Positions 53,099 to 62,828 are shown, numbered from the stretch's first letter. The stretch: DNA of 64,000 nucleotides from Thalassomonas sp. RHCl1 (GCF_947387555.1 NZ_CANDNZ010000001.1:496001-560000); one strand, 5' to 3'. Notes: generated from the sequence alone by a model not told the origin. Program-made: numbers and translations.

Positions 53099-53296
53099 GT
53101 GAAGCTGATAATGAAAACTGAATTTGATAACCTGAGATTAAACGACGATCACGGTTATGAAACCGACAGTAACGGCGATAAGCAGGTGGTTAAAATCTAC
53201 TGCGGAGAGCAATTGATAGCCAAAAAAATCAAGCATAAAAAGTCGCTGCGTTATTTTGCTATCGACGGCTATGAAAAATTTTTGACTGCGGAGTAA
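53099..53296 (+). CDS. 65-aa hypothetical protein
   Basis: Starts at GTG 53099 with GGAG 7 nt upstream; the ATG at 53111 is possible but lacks such a site. The product is charged, mostly beta-like (NLRLNDDHGYETDSNGDKQVVKIYCGEQLIAKKIKHKK). No family or signal peptide. It is close to the glucosidase promoter, but probably independent. Confidence 0.55.
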   Translation: MKLIMKTEFDNLRLNDDHGYETDSNGDKQVVKIYCGEQLIAKKIKHKKSLRYFAIDGYEKFLTAE

Positions 53297-53405
53297 TTTG
53301 CCTGCCGTTGCCGGAAAAAGGCAATGGAATTTTCTCCTATATCCGGCTGCGGCACGGGGAAGTTTATCAGGCGGTATTTATCGGTGACATTTTGGCTCCG
53401 CCATA

Positions 53406-53457
53406 CATACGTATGCATAGCCGCTAAGCCCCCGGGAATGGCTGCATACGTATGCAG
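53406..53457 (+). promoter_or_regulatory. paired LacI-type palindromes before the glucosidase
   Basis: CATACGTATG occurs at 53406-53415 and 53445-53454, 39 bp apart centre to centre. The second is part of CTGCATACGTATGCAG (53442-53457), a perfect 16-bp palindrome with a central CG as in LacI-family operators. The two arms (53406-53417 and 53443-53454) are also complementary to each other. The downstream glucosidase starts at 53569, so repression by looping is plausible. Confidence 0.6.
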
Positions 53458-53568
53458 ACTTATTGCACAAGGCCTGCCGGGTATTTATGCTGAATCCTCT
53501 TTCTCCTTCGTTGTGATCTTATTCACCAAAATGAAAAATAATCACCGTAATGACAATTTGGATTGCCA

Positions 53569-55194
53569 ATGAAACAACAACCCTGGTGGCGTGGCGCCGT
53601 TATTTATCAAATTTATCCCCGCAGCTTTATGGATGCGAATCAGGACGGAATAGGAGATCTGGCCGGTATTGTTGATAAATTCCCGTATATCAAAAGCTTG
53701 GGCGTGGATGCGATTTGGGTGTCGCCCTTTTTTAAATCGCCGATGAAAGATTTTGGCTATGATATCAGTGACTATCGTGAAATTGACCCCATGTTCGGCT
53801 CTATGGCAGATTTTGACCGCTTGATTACCGTGGCCAAAGAGGCTGGGGTGAAAGTGATCATCGACCAGGTGCTCAGCCATACTTCAGATCAGCATGCCTG
53901 GTTCCAGCAAAGCCGCCAGGATAAAAGCAATGACAAGGCCGACTGGTACGTCTGGGCAGACGCCAAGCCCGACGGTACGCCGCCAAATAACTGGTTATCT
54001 ATTTTCGGCGGCAGTGCCTGGCAGTGGGAACCGCGCAGAGAGCAGTATTACCTGCATAACTTTTTAACCGAACAGCCGGATTTGAATTTCCATAACCCTG
54101 AGGTACGTCGTCATGTGCTCGATAATGTCGAGTTTTGGCTTAAGCGCGGGGTAGACGGTTTCCGTCTTGATGCCATCAACTTCTGTTTCCATGATCAGCA
54201 ATTACGGGATAACCCGGCCAAGGCCAGTGAAGACAGAAAAGGGCGGGGCTTTAGCGAAGATAATCCTTACGCCTATCAATATCACCATTATGATAATACC
54301 CGGCCGGAAAACCTTGGTTTTATGGAAGACATCCGTGCGTTAATGGATAAATATCCCGGGGTGGTATCGCTCGGGGAAATCTCCTGTGAAGACTCCCTCA
54401 AAGCCATGTCCGACTATACCCTGGGCAATAAACGCTTGCATATGGCCTACAGCTTTGAGCTGTTAACCAAAGATTTCAGTCCGGCCTATATCCGGAGCAC
54501 AGTAGAAACCCTGGAAGCAAACTTAACCGACGGCTGGCCTTGCTGGGCGATAGGCAACCATGACGTTACCCGGGTGCTTAGCCGCTGGGGTAAAGGCAAT
54601 ACCAGCCCTCAATTGGCGAAAATGCTTAATGCCATGTTGTTATCCCTGCGCGGCAGTGTCTGCACCTACCAGGGGGAAGAGCTGGGCCTGACGGAAGCGG
54701 AAATTGCCTTTGAGCAGTTACAGGATCCTTACGGCATTACCTTCTGGCCAAACTTTAAAGGGCGTGACGGTTGCCGTACCCCTATGCCCTGGTTTGAACA
54801 CCAGGTAAATGGCGGCTTTTCGTCGGGGGAGCAAACCTGGTTGCCTGTACCACAAGAGCACAGGGCCAGCGCCGTTGATCGTCAGCAGCAAGCGCAAGAC
54901 TCGTTATTATCGGCTTACCGGCAATTTGTCCGCTGGCGTAAATCGTATCCTGAGCTGTTATACGGCGATATTGAATTTATTGATACGCCGGATGATATCT
55001 TAGCTTTTATCCGTCGCGATCAGGACAGGGCCCTGCTTTGCTGTTTTAACTTTGCTGATAGCACCAGCTTGATGCCATTAATGTCCGGGATGAAGTTGTC
55101 TGCGCTTGAAGGGCATGGATTTCAGTCGCTGAGCCAGGATAATGATGCTCTGGTGTTAGCCCCGCATCAGGCGGTATTTGCCCGGCTGGTCTAA
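53569..55194 (+). CDS. GH13 (subfamily 23-like) alpha-glucosidase
   Basis: A 541-aa protein without a signal peptide, so cytosolic. It has the GH13 sites: nucleophile Asp201 in DGFRLDAINF, general acid/base Glu270 in SLGEISCED, and Asp332 in GNHDVTR, with QVLSHTSDQHAWF before them. The NFxFHD pattern after the nucleophile resembles alpha-glucosidases of marine bacteria such as HaG. It hydrolyses terminal alpha-1,4 glucose from short malto-oligosaccharides. I start at the ATG at 53569 rather than the TTG two codons earlier. The upstream operator pair supports sugar control. Confidence 0.9.
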   Translation: MKQQPWWRGAVIYQIYPRSFMDANQDGIGDLAGIVDKFPYIKSLGVDAIWVSPFFKSPMKDFGYDISDYREIDPMFGSMADFDRLITVAKEAGVKVIIDQVLSHTSDQHAWFQQSRQDKSNDKADWYVWADAKPDGTPPNNWLSIFGGSAWQWEPRREQYYLHNFLTEQPDLNFHNPEVRRHVLDNVEFWLKRGVDGFRLDAINFCFHDQQLRDNPAKASEDRKGRGFSEDNPYAYQYHHYDNTRPENLGFMEDIRALMDKYPGVVSLGEISCEDSLKAMSDYTLGNKRLHMAYSFELLTKDFSPAYIRSTVETLEANLTDGWPCWAIGNHDVTRVLSRWGKGNTSPQLAKMLNAMLLSLRGSVCTYQGEELGLTEAEIAFEQLQDPYGITFWPNFKGRDGCRTPMPWFEHQVNGGFSSGEQTWLPVPQEHRASAVDRQQQAQDSLLSAYRQFVRWRKSYPELLYGDIEFIDTPDDILAFIRRDQDRALLCCFNFADSTSLMPLMSGMKLSALEGHGFQSLSQDNDALVLAPHQAVFARLV

Positions 55195-55231
55195 CCGGGC
55201 TTAGCCTGTTATAGATTTGTTTTTCCATCAG

Positions 55232-55271
55232 GCCGGCGGTAATTATTGCTTAATTACCGCCGGCTTTTTTT
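55232..55271 (+). terminator. strong Rho-independent terminator
   Basis: GCCGGCGGTAATTA and TAATTACCGCCGGC make a 14-bp perfect stem with 5-nt loop, then a run of seven T. It ends the glucosidase transcript. Confidence 0.9.
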
Positions 55272-55883
55272 ATTCTTCATTGTTTTCCCCGGGTATGCCT
55301 TGGCCGGATCTTTTAAGTTAACAGTCGTCTGTTAATGGCCGCCATTATCTGGTGTGTCAGGAATAGTTATTTAAAATTTTTAGCTAATTATTTGTTCTGG
55401 TTTGGCCTGGAATTGACGGATTAAGCAACAGCAGTTACCCGGGCGGTGACCGTCAATAAAAGTTGGCTGATTTTTGCTGTTGTATTCTTGTAAATTTATT
55501 GTACTTTATTTGTTTGATTTTTTTACGGATAAAAAAAATTTTTATTTTTATTTATTTTTTTTTGAACTTTTTCATTTTCGATGAAATACGAATAATTTCG
55601 CAGGTGTGTTTTTTTTGAAATGGCTATAAGTATCGCCAATTATGGGGCTGCGGGCTTTGATCATAATCAAGGTGTTTAAGGTTAAAGGTTAACTTACCTT
55701 GAATAATTGATGGTTATTTAACCGAATAAAGTTCGGTTTGAGTTCCAAGCCTCTTGTAATGCGGTTTTAGCTGTTTTATAAATAATTGCAGCTAGTGAAT
55801 TTTTGAGCAATAACAAAAATCACTCAGTGAATAAAAATAGATAATTATAAAAACTTAATTACCATTATTGGGAAGGAAATAAC
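55272..55883. other. 612-bp leader of the second TonB receptor
   Basis: Very AT-rich, no gene seen. It holds a TTTCAT-TTTCG-ATGAAA stem (about 55569) and an FNR-type box at 55657-55670. A strong AAGGA ribosome site precedes the ATG. Confidence 0.5.
55657..55670 (+). promoter_or_regulatory. FNR/ANR-type box before the second receptor
   Basis: TTGAT-CATA-ATCAA matches the FNR consensus at all ten defined bases, 214 bp upstream of the start codon. The second exact box in this window. Confidence 0.5.
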
Positions 55884-58481
55884 ATGTCTACTAAATTTCG
55901 TACCGCTACGTTAGCCCTAGCCGTGGGCTTTGCGTTAGGTACAGTGCCAGCCTACGCTGCCGAATCTGATGCCGCAGCAAAAGAAAAAGACGTTGAGAAA
56001 ATAGTGGTTGTTGGTTCTAGGGCCGCGCCACGTTCTGTTGCCGATTCTCCGGTTCCTGTTGATCTGATCGGCGGTGACGAATTGGCTAAATCCGGCTCTA
56101 CCGATATGCTCGATATGCTGGTGGGAGCGATTCCTTCTTTTAACGTTCGCGCTCAGCCTATCAGTGATGCTGCTACCTTGATTCGTCCGGTAAACCTGCG
56201 CGGTTTATCTTCAGACAGTACCTTAATTTTATTAAACGGCAAACGCCGTCACCGTGCCTCGGTTATTGCTTTCCAGGGAGGCGGGGTTAACGATGGTGCC
56301 CAGGGTCCTGATATTTCCGTTATTCCAAGTGTTGCATTAAAACAGGTGGAAGTATTACGTGACGGTGCTGCGGCCCAGTACGGTTCAGATGCCATTGCCG
56401 GTGTCATGAACTTTGTCTTAAAAGATGATGCCGACGGCGGTTCTATCTCGGTAAAACGTGGTGAATATTACGAAGGCGACGGCGCCGCAACAATTGTTGA
56501 CGGTAACCTGGGTTTGCCTTTCACCGATGATGGTTTTGTCAATTTAAGTTTTCAGTTGAAAAACGCCGATGCGACCAGCCGCAGCGTACAAAGACCTGAT
56601 GCCCAGGGATTGAGCGACTCAGGTAACACTTCGATAAATGATCCGGCGCAAGTCTGGGGTAACCCGGAAATTGAAGATGATATTACCCTTTTTGCTAATG
56701 TCGGCCTGGATTTAGGCAATGATAATGAGTTTTACATGTTTGGTAACTACTCCGAACGTGATGCTACCGGTGGTTTCTACTACCGTAACCCGCATAACCG
56801 CGGTAACGTTTACTCGGTTGATGACGGTGAAACCTTATTGGTGGGAGATTTGGACGGGGTAGGCACGGGTATTGAGTGTGAAACTATTCCTATTTTGGTT
56901 GACCCTGATACCGGTAACAGTAACGTCCTGGGGCAGGATGACTATGCCTTAATTGCCGATAACAGCACCGCATATGGACAGAACTGTTTTGCTGTGAATG
57001 AGATGTATCCGGGCGGTTATACCCCTTCATTTGCCGGTAATATTGTTGATACTGCGTTAACAATTGGAACTAAAGGGGAAATCAGTGGTGGTTTCCTTGA
57101 TGAAGCCTACTATGATTTGAGCGGCTCGGTTGGCCGAAATGCTTCTACCTTCTTCCTGAACAATACCATTAACCCGTCATTAGGGCCGGAAAGTCCGATG
57201 TCATTTGAAACGGGTAAATATATCCAGTTAGAGAAAACCTTTAACTTTGATATTTCTAAAGGGGTTGAAGTTGGTCTGGAAGAGCCGATGAATGTTGCTG
57301 CCGGTCTGGAATGGCGTGAAGAAAGCTTTGAAATCGTGGCCGGTGAAGAAGCCTCCTGGAAAGCGGGTGACTTGGCGGATCAGGGCTTTAGCATAGGTTC
57401 ACATGGTTTTAAAGGTTTTGGTCCTGAATCAGCCGGTGAAAATGTTCGCCGCAATGTTGCCGCTTATGTGGATGTAGAAACCTACTTTACCGATGCCTTT
57501 ATGATGGGGGCCGCGGTACGTTATGAGGACTTCACCTCTTTCGGCGATACCCTTAACTATAAGCTAACGGGGCAATTCTCTGTTAACGATGAATTCTCTT
57601 TACGTGCTTCACACAGTACCGGTTTCAGGGCGCCGACCGTAGGTCAGGCCAATGTGGTTAACACCCAAACCTCTATTGTTGAAGGTGATTTAATTCAGAC
57701 CTTCCTGGCGCCACCGACTGATCCGTTATCTTCTTTCTATGGCGGTAAAGAGCTGGATCCGGAAGAGTCAGTCAGCTACGCCTTTGGTGGGGTTTATTCT
57801 GACGGTGCTCTATTTGTAACTTTGGATTATTACAACATTGAAGTAACCGACCGTATTGCCCAGTCGAGCCAGATAGACGTAGATCCTAATGATTACGATG
57901 CTCTTAGGGCGGCAGGTGTACAAAATCCTGAATTGATTTCAGCGGTAACTTACTTTGCCAATGATTTTGATACCACTACTCAAGGTGTTGATTTAGTTGC
58001 TAACTATGGTATGGAGTTATTTAACGGTGATACTCAGCTTAGCCTGGCGTATAACTGGAATAAAACCGACGTAGATAAATTTAACCCTGAAACCACAAAC
58101 GAAGGTAAAGTACGTCGCCTGGAAGAAGGTATGCCAGAGCACAGAGCCACCTTTACCATAGCCCAGAGCTGGGATTCGGTCAGTATGTTTGTACGTACCA
58201 ACTATTTTGGTGAGTATTATGCTACCCATGCCGATGATACTTCTGAATGGGGTTCTGAAACTGCATCATCGGCTGTAACCGTTGATGCCGAAGTCAGCTA
58301 CTTCTACAGCGACAGCATTACCTTATCAGCAGGTGCCAATAACCTGTTCGACCAGGAAGCTGAAGAATTAAAACGTGGTGATGACCCTGCTTACGGTGTT
58401 TTAGGCGCTAAGTTTTACGAAAGTGGTCCGTTTGATTACAACGGCGGTTACTACTACGTGAAAGCTACTTATAACTTTTAA
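55884..58481 (+). CDS. TonB-dependent outer-membrane receptor
   Basis: An 865-aa receptor. Signal peptide (cleavage after AYA), TonB box region (VEKIVVVGSRAAPRS), plug domain with the conserved AAAQYGSDAIAGVMNFVLKDD, and a barrel ending YYYVKATYNF. It has an internal pair of Cys (about residues 331 and 372) in an extracellular loop. Ligand unknown; it is monocistronic and FNR-type regulated if the box is real. Terminator at 58505-58535. Confidence 0.93.
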   Translation: MSTKFRTATLALAVGFALGTVPAYAAESDAAAKEKDVEKIVVVGSRAAPRSVADSPVPVDLIGGDELAKSGSTDMLDMLVGAIPSFNVRAQPISDAATLIRPVNLRGLSSDSTLILLNGKRRHRASVIAFQGGGVNDGAQGPDISVIPSVALKQVEVLRDGAAAQYGSDAIAGVMNFVLKDDADGGSISVKRGEYYEGDGAATIVDGNLGLPFTDDGFVNLSFQLKNADATSRSVQRPDAQGLSDSGNTSINDPAQVWGNPEIEDDITLFANVGLDLGNDNEFYMFGNYSERDATGGFYYRNPHNRGNVYSVDDGETLLVGDLDGVGTGIECETIPILVDPDTGNSNVLGQDDYALIADNSTAYGQNCFAVNEMYPGGYTPSFAGNIVDTALTIGTKGEISGGFLDEAYYDLSGSVGRNASTFFLNNTINPSLGPESPMSFETGKYIQLEKTFNFDISKGVEVGLEEPMNVAAGLEWREESFEIVAGEEASWKAGDLADQGFSIGSHGFKGFGPESAGENVRRNVAAYVDVETYFTDAFMMGAAVRYEDFTSFGDTLNYKLTGQFSVNDEFSLRASHSTGFRAPTVGQANVVNTQTSIVEGDLIQTFLAPPTDPLSSFYGGKELDPEESVSYAFGGVYSDGALFVTLDYYNIEVTDRIAQSSQIDVDPNDYDALRAAGVQNPELISAVTYFANDFDTTTQGVDLVANYGMELFNGDTQLSLAYNWNKTDVDKFNPETTNEGKVRRLEEGMPEHRATFTIAQSWDSVSMFVRTNYFGEYYATHADDTSEWGSETASSAVTVDAEVSYFYSDSITLSAGANNLFDQEAEELKRGDDPAYGVLGAKFYESGPFDYNGGYYYVKATYNF

Positions 58482-58504
58482 TCTTTTGAGGTTAATAAGT
58501 TAAT

Positions 58505-58555
58505 AAAAAGCCACATCGACGGATGTGGCTTTTTTATACACGGATGTATTTATCC
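58505..58555 (+). terminator. terminator of the second receptor and copy 2 of a 26-bp repeat
   Basis: AAGCCACATC/GATGTGGCTT with a GACG loop and a T-run, then from 58530 to 58555 the sequence repeats 52432-52457 exactly. Confidence 0.8.
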
Positions 58556-58727
58556 GGCTGTGTTTTCGTTGACTGTTGCAGCCCTGTAACAAGTCATCAA
58601 CCCCTGTTTTTATTCATATTTTTCATGTGGTTGATGTTTTCGTACTGCTATCAATACAGTGCAGGCAATTAACATAAATATTAAATGCCAACCCAGCCTG
58701 ATTTTTCCGGTATTTTGTACTATCACT

Positions 58728-58856
58728 AACAGGTGAATTCCCCGTCAACGGAGGTGTTTAAAGAAGAGAACCAGCAGATAAACCAAGCGCTGCCCCCAAG
58801 TGCGACCACACTCAGAGACAGCTAACCACAACAGATAAAGTGAGTATCCATCATGG
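58728..58856 (+). promoter_or_regulatory. conserved SymE-type leader, copy 2
   Basis: This leader aligns with 13165-13292 along its length (see the SymE leader there) up to and including the start codon. Both copies have the GGAGGT, GCGCT.CCCC, GAGACAGCTAACCA and TCATGGCT blocks in the same order and spacing. Confidence 0.5.
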
Positions 58857-59002
58857 CTAAACCTAATGATATGCCAGAGTTTCACTCGGTTAAAGTTTCT
58901 TTAACAGAAAATATACCAGCCCCCATCGCCAGGCAGCCGCCGGCAGGTTATACCAACAGCTATATGCCGTTAACCTGCAAGGGAGGCAGAACTCATGTCT
59001 GA
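58853..59002 (+). CDS. 49-aa SymE-like remnant
   Basis: An open frame of 50 codons that starts at the ATG at the end of the conserved SymE leader and gives MAKPNDMPEFHSVKVSLTE...PAGYTNSYMPLTCKGGRTHV. The N-terminus and GYTNSYMPLTCKGG part align loosely with SymE (YVPVNLEPCIVLRGKWL in the copy at 13289), but the GKWLxxAGF core is missing, so it cannot be a working SymE. It overlaps the next ATG by 8 nt. It may be a truncated relic or a leader peptide for the following gene. Confidence 0.45.
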   Translation: MAKPNDMPEFHSVKVSLTENIPAPIARQPPAGYTNSYMPLTCKGGRTHV

Positions 59003-59276
59003 ATCAAACTTACCGCTTACAGAAGATGAAATCAGAAGAGAGCAGCTGTCGAGCGATTTTGTCAATCTTAGTGATGACTTTAGTAAATTCAGTGAAGAAT
59101 GTGCCTTTTTGTTTGATGCTTTTGCTGCGGTTGGCCGCGAGCCTGAATGCATCACCCCACATACCAGCGAAGGTATCAGGCACCTATGTTATTGGCTCAA
59201 ATATCAGGTTATCGGTTACCGGGAGAAAATAGATGGGATGCAAGATAGCTGGAGAGTGCTTAGCCGCAAGAAGTAA
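58995..59276 (+). CDS. 93-aa hypothetical protein
   Basis: A 93-aa acidic, helical, soluble protein (MSESNLPLTEDEIRREQLSSDFVNLSDDFSKFSEEC... YWLKYQVIGYREKIDGMQDSWRVLSRKK) with a GGGAGG ribosome site 9 nt upstream. Its start overlaps the 49-aa frame, so translation is coupled. Not recognised. In this position it could have replaced the missing SymE domain or be an antitoxin-like partner; no evidence decides. Confidence 0.6.
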   Translation: MSESNLPLTEDEIRREQLSSDFVNLSDDFSKFSEECAFLFDAFAAVGREPECITPHTSEGIRHLCYWLKYQVIGYREKIDGMQDSWRVLSRKK

Positions 59277-59690
59277 TGTTAACTACATAAGATTGACTAT
59301 GGCGTAAACGGAGCAAAAGCCGGGCGAGTTAACGATAATAAGAGTTTCAGCTATGTCAGTGACCCGCCCGGTACTAAATGCAATCCAGGCCCCCTGAGGG
59401 GAATCGCCTTCCTGTTAGCGCATTTTAACTTAAGCGTTCGTGTTTACCTGTCTGTCTCTAGCAATTTATACCTTTTATCGCTATTGGCTACTAATCCTTA
59501 TGTCGTGATAATCCCCCGTATAACTGAACTTTTCATACCGCAGTCTATACCGTGGTAAATAATTAACAGCAACACTAAATGTAAACAAAGCCATTTATCC
59601 AGTGCTTTACTTGTATAAAAAAGGATGAATAGGAGCTGGTTTTATATATGGCTCTGTCCCGTCCTGAGCTGGCTTGAGTAAATGCTTTAT
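59277..59690. other. 414-bp gap with a long-range stem
   Basis: No gene. CCGGGCG (about 59321) and CGCCCGG (about 59365) pair over a 37-nt loop, and CCCC-CTGA-GGGG follows near 59390. No T-run, so not a clear terminator. Confidence 0.4.
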
Positions 59691-60989
59691 TTAGGGATGA
59701 GCAGGTGCTGTATGCGCGAGTTTTACTTTTACTTCGCCGATTGCCGCCAACCTGGCTGCATCTATCGCTTTTTTAATTTCCAAGCCCTTAAGCCCCTGCT
59801 CAACAAAGGCTTTGGCATTGATGGCGCTGGCTGCTTTTGCCGCAGCTCTTAAGTAGGCGGCCTGGGGGTAGGTTTTGTCTTCAAAACCTAAACGTCCTTT
59901 ATAGTCGGCTTCACAACTCAGGAGAAAGTCTTCAAATTCTTCTGCTTTGCGCCAGGCATCTAACTGGTTAAACAGTTTTAATATCCTATGCTCATCAAGC
60001 TGAAAAGCCTTGTGGCACATCAGGTGAAATTCGCACACTTTCAATGCCAGGCGTTTGCAGTCGTTGGGAATTTTAAAGCGTTGGCATACCGCCTCCACCA
60101 GGGGCAAGCCGCTGGTTTCATGGCCGGGGTGGCTGGGTAAGGTTTCTTCTTCCGTCAGCCCTTTGCCTAAATCATGGCACAGGGAGGCAAAGCGGACACT
60201 GGTTTTATTTGACAGCTTAACCGACTGGGCCAACACCATCATGGTATGTAGCCCGCTGCATATTTCCGGGTGCCAGCGCTCAGGGTTGGGAATACCCCAG
60301 AGAATATCCAGTTCGGGAAAGAGCTCTTTAAGGGCACCGCACTGGCGTAGTACCAAAAAGAAAACTTCGGGGTTTTCTTCATCCAGACTACGCTGCATTT
60401 CTTTCCAGACTCTTTCTGCCGTTAATTGCTGCAATTCGCCGCTGGCGGAAATTTCTGCCATTAACGCGAGTGTCTCCGGGGCGACACTAAAGCCATATTG
60501 GTAATAACGGGCGGCAAAGCGGGCAACCCGCAAGACCCGCAACGGATCTTCAACAAAGGCATCAGACACATGTCGTAACACTTTGTTATTAAGATCTTGC
60601 TGGCCGTTATAGGGGTCTATGATCTCGCCGCTGTCTGACATTGCCATGGCATTAACCGTTAGATCCCGGCGCTTAAGATCTTCTTCTATGGTAACGTCGC
60701 TATCGGCGTAACAGACAAAGCCGGTGTAGCCCTGTCCCTGTTTACGCTCGGTTCTGGCCAGGGCATATTCTTCCTTGGTTTTTGGATGCAGAAATACCGG
60801 AAAGTCTTTGCCTACGGGCATAAAGCCGAGATCAAGCATTTGTTCCGGCGTTGCCCCGACCACTAAATAATCCCGCTCGGTGACCTCCCGGCCCAGTAGC
60901 TGATCCCTGACGGCGCCCCCCACCAGATAGGTATCAAGCGTGGAAGAGATATTATTGTCAGCAGGTTTATCGGCAACAGACACAGACAT
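59691..60989 (-). CDS. cca: CCA-adding tRNA nucleotidyltransferase
   Basis: A 432-aa bacterial class II enzyme close to E. coli Cca (412 aa): GGAVRDQLLG and ERDYLVVGATPEQML for nucleotide binding, EYALARTERKQGQGYTGF, EEDLKRRDLTVNAMA, EDPLRVLRVARFAARY, and an HD domain (SVRFASLCHDLGKG). It adds or repairs CCA at tRNA 3' ends and in gammaproteobacteria also has phosphohydrolase activity. I use the ATG at 60989; the TTG four codons earlier is less likely. Divergent from gspA. Confidence 0.93.
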   Translation of the reverse strand: MSVSVADKPADNNISSTLDTYLVGGAVRDQLLGREVTERDYLVVGATPEQMLDLGFMPVGKDFPVFLHPKTKEEYALARTERKQGQGYTGFVCYADSDVTIEEDLKRRDLTVNAMAMSDSGEIIDPYNGQQDLNNKVLRHVSDAFVEDPLRVLRVARFAARYYQYGFSVAPETLALMAEISASGELQQLTAERVWKEMQRSLDEENPEVFFLVLRQCGALKELFPELDILWGIPNPERWHPEICSGLHTMMVLAQSVKLSNKTSVRFASLCHDLGKGLTEEETLPSHPGHETSGLPLVEAVCQRFKIPNDCKRLALKVCEFHLMCHKAFQLDEHRILKLFNQLDAWRKAEEFEDFLLSCEADYKGRLGFEDKTYPQAAYLRAAAKAASAINAKAFVEQGLKGLEIKKAIDAARLAAIGEVKVKLAHTAPAHP

Positions 60990-61164
60990 AAAAAAGACCA
61001 AAAGTTAACGCACAAAAGAAGCAGTTTACCATAAATCTGCCTTTATCTGGGTGACAAATTGATGATAGCCGTCGATGTTAATGGCCAACTGGCCTTTCGG
61101 CCTTTGACTTATCACAGGCAAAGGGGTAGTTTTACACGGTAATTTTATTCACCGTTTTCAGCTT

Positions 61165-62817
61165 ATGTACACAGGATATTTTGGTTTAAAGGAAATCCCC
61201 TTTTCAATAGCGCCCAACCCTCATTATTTATTTATGAGTGTCCGTCACCGTGAAGCCCTGGCCCATTTAACTTACGGTTTAGGTGAAACCGGCGGTTTTG
61301 TGCTGCTCACCGGGGAAGTGGGCACAGGGAAAACCACCGTCAGCCGTTGTTTGCTGGATCAGTTGCCGGAAAATACCCAGGCAGCCTTTATTTTAAACCC
61401 GACCTTATCAAGCCAGGAGTTGCTGGCTACCATCTGTGATGAGCTGAAAATTCGCTACCGAAAAACCGGGGCGACCCTGAAAACCCTGACCGATAAAATT
61501 CAGGAAAAATTGCTGAAAAATCATCAGGCGGGGTTAAATACCATTTTGATCATAGATGAAGCCCAGCACCTGCAGGCGGAAGTCTTAGAGCAGTTAAGGC
61601 TGTTAACCAACCTGGAAACCCACACCAAAAAGCTGTTGCAGGTGATCCTCATCGGCCAGCCGGAATTGCAGCAATTATTACAAAGGCGTGATTTAAGACA
61701 GCTGGCACAGCGCATCACCGCACGATACCATTTGCTGCCCCTTAACCGGGAAGAAGTGGCGCAATATATCCAGCACCGCCTGGCAATTGCTGAATGTCAG
61801 CAGCCCTTGTTTAACCGCCGGGCGATCACCACCATACACCAGCTGTCCAAGGGTATTCCCAGGCTGATTAACCTGTTATGTGACCGTGCGTTGCTCGGCG
61901 CCTACGGCGAAAACAAACAGGTTGTGGATAAAAAGCTGGTGTTGGGGGCTTCGGTTGAAGCACTCGGGGCTGAGCTTAGCAGGCAGCCCTGGTGGCAAAA
62001 AAGCGGCGGTAAATTAGCCCTGGCAGCGGGGCTGTTGGCACTGACCCTGACATTGGGCTTTGTTGCCGGAAATTATCAAGACAATGCTCTGGCTCAGCAA
62101 CAAGAATCGTCCCTGCTGGCCGATGAAGCCAATAAGGCGCTGCAAACGACAGAAGCTGCTGAGCAAACACGGACTTCTCCTGAAACAAACTGGCCTTTAG
62201 TGATAGATTCCAGCCGCAGTTTACCCCTTGCTGTTAGGCATTTGTTTAGCCTGTGGCGTCTGCAGGTGGAAGATGAACTGAGTGAGCCGTGTCAGGTGGC
62301 AAGCAGTTATGAGTTAAGCTGTTATTGGTTTAAAGGTACTTTGCCGGCATTATTGAAGCTGAATTATCCGGCGGTCTTTAAGTTTATCGACACTAACGGC
62401 GTTGCCTTTTATGGTACCTTACTCGGGATCTCCCAATCAGGGGCATCAACCGATGGGGAAAGAGAGAGTTACCGTTTCCAGTTTAATCACCAGCAGCTGG
62501 AGATTGATAAAGCCTGGTTAGATCGCTATTGGCAGGGCGGGGCGGTGATATTCTGGCAGCCGCCTAAAAATGCCTTTTTTGAGGCCGTGACCAGCATAGG
62601 CGAGCAAAGCCCGGTTGAACTAATTCAGTGGCTGGAAAACAAGTTAAGCGAAAAGCAGCAACGACCGGCAAGAGAGGTTCAGGCCCTGGATGCGATGTTG
62701 AAAAACCAGCTGCGCCAGTTCCAGCGACAATACGGCATCGACAGCAGCGAAGCCAGGGAGCAAACCCTGATGTTATTGACCAATACCGTGGACCTGGGCC
62801 AGCCCATTTTTAAATAA
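61165..62817 (+). CDS. gspA: GspA/ExeA-like AAA ATPase of the type II secretion system
   Basis: A 550-aa protein opening MYTGYFGLKEIPFSIAPNPHYLFMSVRHREALAHL with the Walker A GEVGTGKTT (50-58) and Walker B TILIIDEAQ. A helix near residue 285 (LALAAGLLALTLTLGFVAGNY) places the C-terminal part in the periplasm, where a peptidoglycan-binding-like region ends the protein. In Aeromonas, ExeA with ExeB (GspB) opens peptidoglycan for secretin assembly. gspB follows 11 bp later. Confidence 0.88.
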   Translation: MYTGYFGLKEIPFSIAPNPHYLFMSVRHREALAHLTYGLGETGGFVLLTGEVGTGKTTVSRCLLDQLPENTQAAFILNPTLSSQELLATICDELKIRYRKTGATLKTLTDKIQEKLLKNHQAGLNTILIIDEAQHLQAEVLEQLRLLTNLETHTKKLLQVILIGQPELQQLLQRRDLRQLAQRITARYHLLPLNREEVAQYIQHRLAIAECQQPLFNRRAITTIHQLSKGIPRLINLLCDRALLGAYGENKQVVDKKLVLGASVEALGAELSRQPWWQKSGGKLALAAGLLALTLTLGFVAGNYQDNALAQQQESSLLADEANKALQTTEAAEQTRTSPETNWPLVIDSSRSLPLAVRHLFSLWRLQVEDELSEPCQVASSYELSCYWFKGTLPALLKLNYPAVFKFIDTNGVAFYGTLLGISQSGASTDGERESYRFQFNHQQLEIDKAWLDRYWQGGAVIFWQPPKNAFFEAVTSIGEQSPVELIQWLENKLSEKQQRPAREVQALDAMLKNQLRQFQRQYGIDSSEAREQTLMLLTNTVDLGQPIFK

Positions 62818-62828
62818 TTGAAGATTTT

